Positions 18,693 to 27,350 of a stretch of 64,000 nt of DNA are shown here, piece by piece. Every line of letters starts with the position of its first letter. The first letter of the stretch is position 1. The notes beneath the pieces are model-generated. The model saw only the letters and a list, made by a program, of their open reading frames with translations. It was not told the DNA's origin and searched no databases. Source of the DNA: CAYNJG01 sp965216885 (GTDB taxonomy: Bacteria; Planctomycetota; Planctomycetia; Pirellulales; Pirellulaceae); contig OZ244209.1 in NCBI GenBank assembly GCA_965216885.1, positions 1,054,001 to 1,118,000 on the forward strand. Direction: 5' to 3'. The translations under genes were made by a program, and so were the position numbers.

Positions 18693-19265
18693 CTAACGCA
18701 GGCGTTCGATCAATTGGCGAATCCCAAACGCTTCGCAGATCGTGAAGGAGATCTGTCCAATGGACACACCGGTTACGTCCGCGGCGAAATCCCAGATGTC
18801 GCAGGAACGTCCAAAGTAGGGCTGTGTCAGTTCATCGGCGGCGGCGTATAGCACAACGATGAAAGACCAAACCAGTACTTTCTTGGCGGAGGTCAGACGA
18901 ATTCGTCCGCCCGTGACGCGATGCATGCCCGTGGCTGTAAAGAGGACGATGAGGGTCAGCATCGAATAGGCTGCGAGGTGGAACAGCTTGTCGTAGATGA
19001 AGAGGTTGCCAAGTCGAAAGTTGTCGTGTGCGAATCCCAGGTCGTTGAGGTTGACGTGGGTCAGGAAAGCGATGCCAAGGACGTAGATGACCAACACGAT
19101 CTTCTTCTTGTTCTTCCGCGCCATCACGGCACGAACCAACGGTGATACGTCGGAGTGCTCGGCTTTGGACGCACCGAGGCTGCGCGCGTCAGGTCGCGGG
19201 CGGACGGCAGCGCTGTAGCCGGACGTCACCTGAGGGCGAGCGGCAGTGGCGAGTTTGTCGGACAT
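18693..19265 (-). CDS. VanZ-like membrane protein
   Basis: 190 residues. A charged N-terminal region of about 50 residues is followed by four hydrophobic helices. The family motifs are DKLFHLAAYSMLTLIVLF in the second helix and AAADELTQPYFGRSCDIWDFAADVTGVSIG in the third and fourth. VanZ-like proteins are small membrane proteins of mostly unknown function. ATG 19265 gives the longest product; ATG 19124 would begin just before the basic MARKNKKK and the first helix, and is a real alternative because the first 47 residues are low in family resemblance. Confidence 0.8.
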   Translation of the reverse strand: MSDKLATAARPQVTSGYSAAVRPRPDARSLGASKAEHSDVSPLVRAVMARKNKKKIVLVIYVLGIAFLTHVNLNDLGFAHDNFRLGNLFIYDKLFHLAAYSMLTLIVLFTATGMHRVTGGRIRLTSAKKVLVWSFIVVLYAAADELTQPYFGRSCDIWDFAADVTGVSIGQISFTICEAFGIRQLIERLR

Positions 19266-19803
19266 TCAGTTTCACTCTTTGTTGGACGGTCCTTAATGGA
19301 TAGCTCGCCGATTCGAGGTGTGACTTTCAGCTATTTGAGATGAGTCATGTGCGAATTGCCGGACACGGCGGAGCATCGCCCCAGAAACGGGGGTGCAAAC
19401 CGGTGAACCCGGATGAGTCGGCTTAAAAAGGACGGAAATGTTCCTACGGATGCGACTCGGCGAGAGGGAAAACGTTAGCCCTTCATCTTTGGCGCCCTGG
19501 CAATTGTTGCGAGTCCTTGGGGCCAACAGTGAGTTTGTGCAGCAGTGTCTGGACCAGCGTTCCGGGACTCCTCATTCAGAAATCTGTCGCAGCATGAGTG
19601 CGTTGCATTGGCCGACGTCCTCGAAGGTTGAAACAGCTTGTACCGTATTTGGAAAGATGCATTTGGTGAACGCCAACATGCGCCATGTCGTGGAACATCA
19701 TCGTTTTGTCGGAAGGCCCTCACGTGCAAAGCCAGGTCGTGTGGTACGGTTGAGCGTCGGTCCGCACGCGATCGGTTCGGCACTCCGTGGTTGAGAGAAC
19801 GCC
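19266..19803. other. Intergenic region with hairpin-rich segment
   Basis: Lies between the divergent VanZ-like and Flp-like genes. No convincing gene is seen. The segment 19338-19460 is rich in short stems and is listed separately; the rest shows nothing I can name. Confidence 0.4.
19338..19460. ncRNA. Candidate structured RNA or leader
   Basis: Four short stems can be drawn: GCCG/CGGC at 19358-19369, CCCC/GGGG at 19379-19392, CCGG/CCGG at 19400-19412, and a closing pair GAGTCG (19415-19420) with CGACTC (19453-19458) around a purine-rich loop. GATGAGTC occurs twice (about 19340 and 19412). It could be a leader of either flanking gene. It fits none of the riboswitch consensus sequences I know. 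Confidence 0.25.
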
Positions 19804-20778
19804 ATGTACAATTGGGAAGTGCCCTTTGAAGAATGCCTGGTACACGACGACACCGGTACGATCCTGACGATTGAAGCCATGCTCGTTGGAACGCTGGCCG
19901 CACTAGGAGTGGTCTGCAGTGTTTCGGCGACGCGTACAGCGATCATCGCTGAATTTTCTGATGCGGCAGGTTCCGTTCAGGACCTGAATCAAAGCTATAT
20001 GTTCAACACCCCGATTGGACATTCATCGACGGTTCTCGCGTCTGAATTTGCGGACCAGCTTGATTTCTGTGACGATGCTGAAGACGTCTCAGGTCAAATC
20101 GAAAACTGTGTGGTTTTTGAATCGCCATTAGCCGAGGAAGACGGCGACATCGAGGAAGAAAAGGTCCCCTCGGTTTCCGGAGTCGGCCTGACACAGTTCA
20201 CCAGTGTGAGTGCAGACGGTTCTTCCGGATCGGGCTCACTCGGCGACGGAACAACCAGTACTGGCTTCAGTCTCAGTACGAATTCAGGTGGCATTACTTC
20301 CGTCAGAACCCCATCGGGGTTTAACATCAATGAGTCGATAACGGTCGAAGGCGATTATCGCATCGAGTTCGATGATCCCCTGGTTAATGTGGAATTCTTC
20401 ATCTCAAGTCTGTTGTCACGGGGCTCGAATCGCGTCGGCAATTTCACAATTACCTTGAGTGACGGAACGGTCATCAATAACGCTGCATTTACGATCGTGC
20501 CCGATACGATTTCCGGCGGCATTAGTGTGGTCGGACCGTTTACGGCCAATGGAGGATCAAATCGTCTGATCACGAGGATCACGTCCGGTGGGGCGGACTA
20601 CGCGACATCGAATTCCGGCGGTCAGGCTGCCGGTCGACTTAGGTTTGCGGACATTCCAACCGCCGTCGGCCCCGATTGTGTCGGAGTTACCGCAATCCAG
20701 TTTGAGAAGTTGGGAGGAGGGGATGGCCCGTCGGGGGCGGGCTTTTCAGTTTCCGGGCAGGTTGTGACGGAGAACTGA
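19804..20778 (+). CDS. Flp-pilin-like N-terminus fused to a beta-rich domain
   Basis: 324 residues. Residues about 15-67 (DDTGTILTIEAMLVGTLAALGVVCSVSATRTAIIAEFSDAAGSVQDLNQSYMF) resemble the short Flp-like segments common in planctomycetes: a leader ending in Gly, a Glu near the start of one hydrophobic helix, a polar helix, then LNQSY. True Flp pilins stop soon after. Here an acidic linker and about 180 residues of Ser/Gly/Thr-rich, beta-looking sequence follow, with no family I recognise. Two Cys pairs could form disulfides. It is probably exported and helix-anchored, perhaps as a minor pilin or pilus-tip protein. No tad/cpa genes are in the window. The assignment of the first 70 residues is moderately sure; the rest is unknown. 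Confidence 0.6.
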   Translation: MYNWEVPFEECLVHDDTGTILTIEAMLVGTLAALGVVCSVSATRTAIIAEFSDAAGSVQDLNQSYMFNTPIGHSSTVLASEFADQLDFCDDAEDVSGQIENCVVFESPLAEEDGDIEEEKVPSVSGVGLTQFTSVSADGSSGSGSLGDGTTSTGFSLSTNSGGITSVRTPSGFNINESITVEGDYRIEFDDPLVNVEFFISSLLSRGSNRVGNFTITLSDGTVINNAAFTIVPDTISGGISVVGPFTANGGSNRLITRITSGGADYATSNSGGQAAGRLRFADIPTAVGPDCVGVTAIQFEKLGGGDGPSGAGFSVSGQVVTEN

Positions 20779-20921
20779 ATCCGGTTCGCAGCGTCAGGTC
20801 GTATTCAAAAGCGGAGCATAGCGTGAAAGAGCTCTGTTTCGCGTGCTCGACAAGCCCACGGTTTTCGGGTGTTTCCGATCAAGCGTTACACGGTGGGGAA
20901 CTCGGTGTCGGAAGAAGTTGG

Positions 20922-21803
20922 TCAGCCCACTCTTTTCCGCCTGGCTCGCAGCTGTTTTGGACTGCCCACGCCGAAAGCATCCATGGCTGGCGGCACTTCC
21001 AGTTTGGGTTTCGCTGCGGACGGGCCCCTGGCAGCAGGAAGGTGTTGCCAAATGTCCCCGGTCGTTGTGGTGTCGGGATTCCCGCACAAACGCTGTGCGA
21101 GCAGCACCAGGAGCAAGACATCCGAAGCGCAATAGCGCAGTAGCTCGTCAAGCGCCTCGCGTTCATTGAAGTGTTCCCAGCGTGCCCATAGCCGGATCGC
21201 CAACTCGCCGTCCGCTTCCTGAAGGTCTTCCGGGCGATTCAGGCCCAGCCTCCGCGTTATGTCCTTCAGCCCGCCGCGGAGATTCTGGTGGTAACAGAGC
21301 CAGCGAAGGTCCAGGTGAGGGCAGGGCAGTTGGGGAATGTGAAATGCGTCCAACACTCGAGGTACGTCGAAGGTGCTGCCGTTGAACGACGACAGGAGTG
21401 TCACTTCGTCGAGCAAATCCAGGAAGTCATCCAGGTTCTCGTGCTCAATGAAAGTATGGATAGCGCCGCGGTGCCAGCAGGCGATCACCGTGATGGGGTC
21501 GTCGTATTCCAGGCCACTCGTTTCGATATCAAAGAACGAGACTTCGCCCAGAAATTGTGACAGGATTCTCCAGCGGTCCTTGGTCGACAGGTTTTCGACG
21601 AAGTAGCCAATGTCCTTGCGGTGGAGTGCATCAAGGCAGCGTCGGGCTTCGGCGACAATGGGTTCGCGGATGCCGCTGGGCAGTTCTGCCTCGCGATCGA
21701 TCACGTCCTGCCACGAGCGAATGTCGGCGGCATGCAGTCGCGACAAACGCTTCGGACCGATTTGCGGGCAATGCAGCAGTGATTCGTGGATCTGGGACGT
21801 CAT
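20922..21803 (-). CDS. MrfB/YprB-like DEDD exonuclease
   Basis: 293 residues. An N-terminal helix-hairpin-helix-like part (HCPQIGPKRLSRLHAADI) is followed by an RNase H-fold exonuclease: D92 and E94 in FFDIETSG, SFNGSTFDVPRV for the second motif, and YCASDVLLL for the last Asp. The tail is basic. Its start overlaps the stop codon of the helicase gene by one base, which implies translational coupling. In Bacillus subtilis the YprA/YprB pair was renamed MrfA/MrfB and repairs mitomycin C damage independently of UvrABC; the same work is a reasonable expectation here. The metal-dependent exonuclease fold is well supported. Confidence 0.83.
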   Translation of the reverse strand: MTSQIHESLLHCPQIGPKRLSRLHAADIRSWQDVIDREAELPSGIREPIVAEARRCLDALHRKDIGYFVENLSTKDRWRILSQFLGEVSFFDIETSGLEYDDPITVIACWHRGAIHTFIEHENLDDFLDLLDEVTLLSSFNGSTFDVPRVLDAFHIPQLPCPHLDLRWLCYHQNLRGGLKDITRRLGLNRPEDLQEADGELAIRLWARWEHFNEREALDELLRYCASDVLLLVLLAQRLCGNPDTTTTGDIWQHLPAARGPSAAKPKLEVPPAMDAFGVGSPKQLRARRKRVG

Positions 21804-24301
21804 TAATGAATGCGTGATCGCTTGTTCTTGAGAATCTTGCCGGCGTGACCGAGCCGTTCCCGTAATTTCTCCAGTTCGGCATCCGCTTCCGGTGGGTCAA
21901 TTCGTGAACGAGCCGGTAGTTCGTGCATCGTCACCACGGGCATGACGACTTCACCACTGAGTAGCGAATCGATAAGGCTTTTTGTGCAGGCGACGGAGGC
22001 ATTGGACTCAACCAGCAACTGCTCAAGCTCGACATCGTCAACGCCGGGCGGGACGGCGGGCACGCACGAGGGGCAGCCGGCGGAACACTGACACTGGTCA
22101 ATCACCGACTTGCACAACTGCAATGCGTCGGCGAACGCTTCGTAGATTTTTTCGGCATATCCGACGCCGCCTTCGATGGTGTCAAAGAGGTAGAGGGCGC
22201 TGTACCAGTTGCCCTCGCCTTCATCGACCTCGGATAGCGAGACGTCGGTTTCGATGTCCTTGATGTCACCGAGGCAGAGGCTGGGGGCGGTGCGTTGGAG
22301 GATATAACTGAGTCCATGCAGTGCGGCGCCGAGCTTTCGTTTGTCGGTTGCCGTGACGGCTTCTCGCCATGCGTCGGATGGTCGGAAGCTAAAGCCCGTC
22401 GTGTCGTAAATGAACGGGTCGAGCGTGATGGGGCCGTAGCCAATATTCTCCAACGTTCGTTCGCGGATCTTCTTGTAGAGTTTGGGCTGTCGATTGACAT
22501 TGATGTAGCCAAATTCAAGTTGCGCATCATGGAGTGCGGACTTTTCCAGGGATTCGGTGAGATTAACGCGGCTTTCCCAAACGCATTCGGTGTAGTAGTC
22601 CACGTCGACCGGATCGACGCGACAGAGTTTCTTTTCAAGATCCAGGTCCATCGACATGTAACGCCGCCCGAGGTGCTGGTAGATGGCATCCTTGTACAGC
22701 GTCCCTCGCGCGCCGATGGGATCGAGTTCGCCGATGACTTCGGTGCCGCAAAAGATCTCGATGTTGTAGTCCGTCATGCCCCGCAGGTTGACGCCCTTGG
22801 CAGGGTAGTCTCGCAGCGCGTAGCGATAGTTCCCGTGGTATTCCTTGACGGTCTCGTCCGCACGCAACACACTCAAGGCCGCCGAATAGGCCGGCTCGGG
22901 AAACGCGGTTTCCTCGTCACGCAAGGGATGTTCGTGGGCCGCGCAGGGCATGTGCTGCAGCAATATGTAAGGGTTGTTGGCGTTCAGCCACGCGCGTTCG
23001 ATGGGGGCTTCGTGGACGAATTCGGGATGGTTCACAAAGTACTGGTCGATGGGAGTATCGCGCGCGGCGTAGACAATGACGGCTCGTGAACCACGCCTGC
23101 CGACGCGTCCGGCCTGCTGCCAGAAGCTGGACATGGAGCCTGGGTGTCCGCTGAGAATGCAGAGGTCCAGGTCGCCAATGTCGATACCCAATTCGAGCGC
23201 GTTGGTGCTGACGATCGTGTTGACGCGGCCTTCGGCGAGGTCCTTTTCCAGCTTGCGCCGTTCATTGGGAAGCAGACCACCACGGTAGGGTTTGACCTTC
23301 GACTTCAGGTCTGCGTTTCCGTCCGTGACAGCGCGAACGAGCCGTTCGACCTGCTGCCGTGCGCGGCAGAAGCAGATCGTCCGCACGCCCAGACGTGTGG
23401 CTTCGCGGATCAGCGGAATGCTGACAGAGTTGGGCCCTTTGCGATACAACGCATGACCGTGGCTCTGTACGACCGGCGGATTGATCAGGAACAGATCTCG
23501 TTGAGGCCGCGGGGCACCGTCTTTGTCGATGACCTTGAAGGGCCGACCAAACAGGGCTTCGACATGTTCGGCAGGATTTCCGATCGTCGCCGACGAGCAA
23601 ACGAAGGTGGGGCGGCTGCCGTGCATTTCGCAGGCGCGAACCAGGCGGCGGAGTACGTTGGCGACGTGCGATCCAAAAGCGCCACGGTAAGTGTGAACTT
23701 CATCGATGACGATGTAACGCAGGCGAGAGAGAAAGGTTCGCCATTTGCGGTTGTGGTTGGGCAGGATTCCGGAGTGCAGCATATCCGGATTGGTGATCAT
23801 GAAATCGGCGCTCGACTGAATCCTCGTGCGTTCTTCTCGCGGCGTGTCGCCGTCGAACGTGCCCAGGCGAACGTCTGTGCCGCTGGCCTGCATAAGCCCT
23901 CCAAGCGTTCCTTCCTGATCTCGTGACAGGGCCTTGGTCGGATAGAGCAGGGCGACGGAAAAGGGCGCTTCGGACTTGATGTACTGATCGAGGATCGGGA
24001 GCAGGAATGAGAGTGTCTTGCCACTGGCGGTGCGGGACACGAGCACCGTGTCGTTGTCGTTTCCGATCGATTCGAACGCGTCTGCCTGATGCGAGTACAG
24101 TCTTTCGAGACCGGTCTTCAGCAAGGCTTGCTTCAACCGATCGTCGAGCTGGTTTGGCAATTCGGCAAATTGGCCAGGCGACGGTTCCAAAACCGAGTGT
24201 GAGGCGATGTGCGGGGCAAATTTCCGCTGCATAAAGTCGGTGAACTGACCGATCGATTTGCTCTGATCCGCGCTGGATCTGTTTCCAGACATGTGGGCCA
24301 T
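21803..24301 (-). CDS. MrfA/YprA-like DExH helicase with DUF1998 zinc region
   Basis: 832 residues. Walker A is S90-R-T-A-S-G-K-T at about residues 89-96, the DExH box is IDEVHTYRG near residue 198, motif III is CSSATIGN, and motif VI is QQAGRVGRRG. The C-terminal DUF1998-type region ends in a cysteine cluster, CQCSAGCPSCV, that likely binds zinc. The product is the helicase partner of the exonuclease encoded immediately downstream and coupled to it by a one-base overlap. ATG 24301 is used; ATG 24292 is equally possible. No upstream Shine-Dalgarno is clear. Confidence 0.87.
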   Translation of the reverse strand: MAHMSGNRSSADQSKSIGQFTDFMQRKFAPHIASHSVLEPSPGQFAELPNQLDDRLKQALLKTGLERLYSHQADAFESIGNDNDTVLVSRTASGKTLSFLLPILDQYIKSEAPFSVALLYPTKALSRDQEGTLGGLMQASGTDVRLGTFDGDTPREERTRIQSSADFMITNPDMLHSGILPNHNRKWRTFLSRLRYIVIDEVHTYRGAFGSHVANVLRRLVRACEMHGSRPTFVCSSATIGNPAEHVEALFGRPFKVIDKDGAPRPQRDLFLINPPVVQSHGHALYRKGPNSVSIPLIREATRLGVRTICFCRARQQVERLVRAVTDGNADLKSKVKPYRGGLLPNERRKLEKDLAEGRVNTIVSTNALELGIDIGDLDLCILSGHPGSMSSFWQQAGRVGRRGSRAVIVYAARDTPIDQYFVNHPEFVHEAPIERAWLNANNPYILLQHMPCAAHEHPLRDEETAFPEPAYSAALSVLRADETVKEYHGNYRYALRDYPAKGVNLRGMTDYNIEIFCGTEVIGELDPIGARGTLYKDAIYQHLGRRYMSMDLDLEKKLCRVDPVDVDYYTECVWESRVNLTESLEKSALHDAQLEFGYINVNRQPKLYKKIRERTLENIGYGPITLDPFIYDTTGFSFRPSDAWREAVTATDKRKLGAALHGLSYILQRTAPSLCLGDIKDIETDVSLSEVDEGEGNWYSALYLFDTIEGGVGYAEKIYEAFADALQLCKSVIDQCQCSAGCPSCVPAVPPGVDDVELEQLLVESNASVACTKSLIDSLLSGEVVMPVVTMHELPARSRIDPPEADAELEKLRERLGHAGKILKNKRSRIH

Positions 24302-24683
24302 CCGTGCTGGCGTGAGAATCCTTTGTCTCCAAGCATATCCATGATTCGTGTCCTCGGAAAGACTTCATCCAGGGCAACGGAGCCGGGGGACTCAGCGAAA
24401 AGCAACCAGAACCCAACGAAAAGCTAACGCGGATGTCCGCTGCTGGCGTGGGCCGGCGATGTGACAACTACTGTGGCAGAGTCGCAACATGGCGTGAAAA
24501 ACAGCTCCTCGGACGGGTGTTTCATCGTCGCAATACGAACTTACTGTGCCGTCGGAACCGCCAAGTCCGCTAGTTTTTGCGGCCTTTGAATTACCGCGGA
24601 CATCGTTGCAAACCGCGTACTAACCTTCTTGGTGGGCAGACCCTAACTTCTGACGGCCCAAACCTTAGCTGAGACAACGAAAC
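24302..24683. other. Divergent intergenic region upstream of the chemosensory/GTPase operon
   Basis: 382 bases between the helicase gene and the CheY-like gene. It must hold the promoters of both directions. I find no convincing -35/-10 pair, no strong dyad and no gene. Start sites would have to be mapped experimentally. Confidence 0.4.
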
Positions 24684-25049
24684 ATGAGTTCCAAGCCAAC
24701 GATCCTCATTGCCGATGACAGCCGATCTGTTCGCGTCCATGTCAAGCAGCGGCTGACAGAGGCTGGATTTGCAGTCGTGTTGGCGGAAAACGGCCGTGAG
24801 GCGATCGAACAGATCTCAAAACACGACCCGGACGCCGCCATTCTGGACATCAATATGCCGGAACTGGATGGCTATGCCGTATGTCAACAGTTGGACTACA
24901 TCAACAGCCGAATGCCGGTGATCTTCCTGACGGGCGTCGAGGCGAACGCCGTAAAGATTCTGGGGGACCGTATGGGGGCTTACCTGACGAAGCCCGTCTG
25001 TGGTGAACAGCTTGTTCAAGCTGTCCGTGATGTTCTTCAGGTTGCATAA
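24684..25049 (+). CDS. CheY-like single-domain response regulator
   Basis: 121 residues, a complete receiver and nothing more. The acidic pair is D11-D12, the phosphorylation site D55 (ILDINMP), the switch Thr is T83 (FLTG), and the conserved Lys is K103 (LTKPV). All residues needed for phosphotransfer are present. It is the first of eleven same-strand genes and the likely diffusible target of the CheA-like kinase at 27351-29831. With no output domain it must act by binding a partner. Confidence 0.9.
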   Translation: MSSKPTILIADDSRSVRVHVKQRLTEAGFAVVLAENGREAIEQISKHDPDAAILDINMPELDGYAVCQQLDYINSRMPVIFLTGVEANAVKILGDRMGAYLTKPVCGEQLVQAVRDVLQVA

Positions 25050-25067
25050 CTGATCGTGAGTGCGGCG

Positions 25068-25502
25068 ATGAGCAAATTCGAAAACGCAGCGCAGATTCTG
25101 GAGAGTCTCGATCGCATTCAACACACGCTGGACACCACACGCATGCAGCTTGCCACGATTGATGGGGCGGGTGCGAGTTGCGTGCAGCCGCGGGAGGAAC
25201 AGTCGGGGCGACTGGCAGACATTACACGGGCCGGTATCCCGATAAATGGTGCGACCGGTGTCGAGGTGACAAACAGCTCGGGAAACAACGAAGGAATTCG
25301 GCACGGTCTTCCGCATCGCGAAGCCCATGGCGGCCAGGTCGCGGACCCGACCTCCTCCGTATTGGCGGCTGGGGCCGAACACGCGAACGAATACGAGACG
25401 GAGACAACGGCCACGAAGGATCCGTTGGCTGGACTGCGGAGCCTGCTCGAGAAGACCGAAGCCCGAACACGTCGTCGACAGGAGGACGGAAATGGCAACT
25501 GA
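25068..25502 (+). CDS. Hypothetical protein of the chemosensory operon
   Basis: 144 residues from ATG 25068; GTG 25056 would add four. I do not recognise it. A predicted helix at the N-terminus (MSKFENAAQILESLDRIQHTLDTTRMQLATI) and a charged helix at the end (PLAGLRSLLEKTEARTRRRQED) flank about 85 residues of Gly/Ser/Thr-rich, probably disordered sequence. The layout suggests a linker or adaptor with two binding helices. Its end overlaps the CheW-like gene by 11 bases, so it is cotranslated with a known array component. Confidence 0.6.
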   Translation: MSKFENAAQILESLDRIQHTLDTTRMQLATIDGAGASCVQPREEQSGRLADITRAGIPINGATGVEVTNSSGNNEGIRHGLPHREAHGGQVADPTSSVLAAGAEHANEYETETTATKDPLAGLRSLLEKTEARTRRRQEDGNGN

Positions 25503-25965
25503 TCATTATTGCGTCTTCGAAGTGGACTCCGAGTTCTTCGCCGCATCAGCGACCCAGATCCGTGAGATCACTTCGAAGCCGGACTATGCCAAGGCACCAT
25601 GCTCCAGTCCGATCCTCGCGGGGTTATGGCACGAGGGCAGCGAATTTGTACCCGTGTTGCGGATCCCGTTTCAGATTGGTGAACCGCAAAACGAAACACA
25701 GCTGTTGGTTGTTCACGGGCAATCCGGCCGCTGGGGCCTGCTCGTCGAACAGGTCCATACGATTGAATCGATCGATTGTTCCCAGGGGGGCCCGCAGGAC
25801 GAATGGGCAACCGCACTTATTGGTATGTCGATTTGGAAAGGGAATTCCGTTCGCGTTCTTAATCTCGATGGCTTGTATCGCCTTGCTGAAGACCGACTGC
25901 AACTGGAGTGGTCCGTTCTTGGTGTTGGTGACGAGTTGCGCCCGGCAGTTGGAGACAGAGTATGA
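25492..25965 (+). CDS. CheW-like adaptor
   Basis: 157 residues from ATG 25492, preceded by GGAGGAC inside the end of the previous gene. The sequence follows the CheW fold: YCVFEVDSEFFAASATQIREI at the start, PILAGLWHEGSEFVPVLRI (the loop that normally reads G-x-x-N-x-R-G-x-x-x-P-V-x-D), LLVVHGQSGRWGLLVEQVHTIESI, and a final IRVLNLDGLYRLAED-like strand. CheW couples receptor tips to the CheA kinase. The usual Asp after P-V is an Leu here, and homology is moderate, so it is a divergent adaptor. It overlaps the receptor gene by four bases (ATGA). Confidence 0.75.
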   Translation: MATDHYCVFEVDSEFFAASATQIREITSKPDYAKAPCSSPILAGLWHEGSEFVPVLRIPFQIGEPQNETQLLVVHGQSGRWGLLVEQVHTIESIDCSQGGPQDEWATALIGMSIWKGNSVRVLNLDGLYRLAEDRLQLEWSVLGVGDELRPAVGDRV

Positions 25966-27323
25966 GCAGTCCATCCGAGTCTTATACGCCGTCGTCGCTG
26001 TTGACGCATATTGTGGTCGGTTGCGCCGGAATGTTGGCCGCCGTTTCGATTCCGTCGTTTTCAGGCGCGTTCACTTTATTCCTTGTGGCTATGTTGGTTC
26101 TCGGTCTGGCGTTTGCCGCCAACCGCTACCTGCGTTCGCGCACGAGGAGTGGGCTGGAAATCGTCGAAAACGCCGTTGTGACAGGTGAAAAGCCACCGGG
26201 GACGACCGAGTTTCATCAAACCGCAAATAACATTGTGACGCACGTTTCCCGCCTGGCGGCAGTTGCAGCCAAGGGACGCGATCAATGTCGTGAAGTGGAA
26301 TCGGTGCTGGTGGCGTTTGATCGCCGGACTACCGGTGGCACCGGAAAGGCCAATCCTTCGCGGCAGCTTTCCCTGCTGTTGCAGAGCCTGGGCAACGACG
26401 CCCAAAAGCTCGTGGGCCGCATCTTTTCCTGCGGGCAGGATATGCAGGTCATCAACGAGTCGTTGCTCGATGCGAACGACACGCAGAATGACCTCGTCAA
26501 GACGGCCGCGTTGCAGATTGATCAGCTCGCGCAAAGTGTTGAGACGGTCAACTCCAACACAAAACGTGCCAAGTCGAAGGACTCAGAGACGACGAAGGTC
26601 GCAGAATCGGTCAGTTCGCGGTTGCTGGCGTTCCAGCGCAATCTTGAGTCGCTGCGCGATTTTATCGTGAATTGCGAAAAGAAGACGCACGTACTGCGAG
26701 ATCAAACGACTGAAATCATGACGCTAATTCGTAGTATCAACGAATACGCAACCAAGACAGATACCATGGCTTTGAATGCGTCGATCGAGTCGGTGCGAGC
26801 GGGAGAGCATGGTCGCGGATTCGCGGCTGCCGCCGACGAGATTCGCAAGCTGACCGGCATCATATCGGAATCGGCCCAATCGGTTGTCGATCGGCTCAAT
26901 CTGGTTGAAGGTGAAGCGAAGGAAACCAACCAGCTCTGTGCGGAAGGACAAGACGCCATCGACGCGCAGCTTGCGGTAGCTCGTCGTTTGACCGAATCCA
27001 TGTCCGAGATTCGCCAGACAACCAATCAGTCTCGCGAGCACCTGGAAAAAGTACTGCAGAAGTCGGACGGGCAATTGCAGAACGTCACGGCCGTCGCAGA
27101 GGCGTTGGATGGAATTTTGATCGCAGCCGACGGGATGGCGGCGCAGATCGAGGTGGAGACCACCAAACGCAATGAGTTGACGACTGCCCTGAGCGATCTG
27201 TCGGGTCTGCTCGCACCGCTGGCGGGCAGTACGCGAAATGCCGCCCCGCATCCTGCCCGACAGGGTGCCCCGGCAGCAGCATCCGAATTGGCACCGACGG
27301 AGCAATTGGTCGCGGCGGAATAA
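25962..27323 (+). CDS. Methyl-accepting chemotaxis-type receptor without external sensor
   Basis: 453 residues. Two adjacent hydrophobic helices at about residues 13-55 (THIVVGCAGMLAAVSIPSF and FTLFLVAMLVLGLAFAANRY) leave only a few residues outside the membrane. A long coiled-coil domain follows. The MCP hairpin tip reads TMALNASIESVRAGEHGRGFAAAADEIRKLTG, close to the family consensus. The C-terminal end is Ala/Pro rich without a CheR-binding pentapeptide. It should form a signalling array with the CheW-like and CheA-like neighbours, but must sense something in the membrane or cytoplasm, or through a partner protein. No methylesterase or methyltransferase gene is nearby. Confidence 0.88.
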   Translation: MSSPSESYTPSSLLTHIVVGCAGMLAAVSIPSFSGAFTLFLVAMLVLGLAFAANRYLRSRTRSGLEIVENAVVTGEKPPGTTEFHQTANNIVTHVSRLAAVAAKGRDQCREVESVLVAFDRRTTGGTGKANPSRQLSLLLQSLGNDAQKLVGRIFSCGQDMQVINESLLDANDTQNDLVKTAALQIDQLAQSVETVNSNTKRAKSKDSETTKVAESVSSRLLAFQRNLESLRDFIVNCEKKTHVLRDQTTEIMTLIRSINEYATKTDTMALNASIESVRAGEHGRGFAAAADEIRKLTGIISESAQSVVDRLNLVEGEAKETNQLCAEGQDAIDAQLAVARRLTESMSEIRQTTNQSREHLEKVLQKSDGQLQNVTAVAEALDGILIAADGMAAQIEVETTKRNELTTALSDLSGLLAPLAGSTRNAAPHPARQGAPAAASELAPTEQLVAAE

Positions 27324-27350
27324 GTCGGATCGACCAAGGGAAATGCAGCC

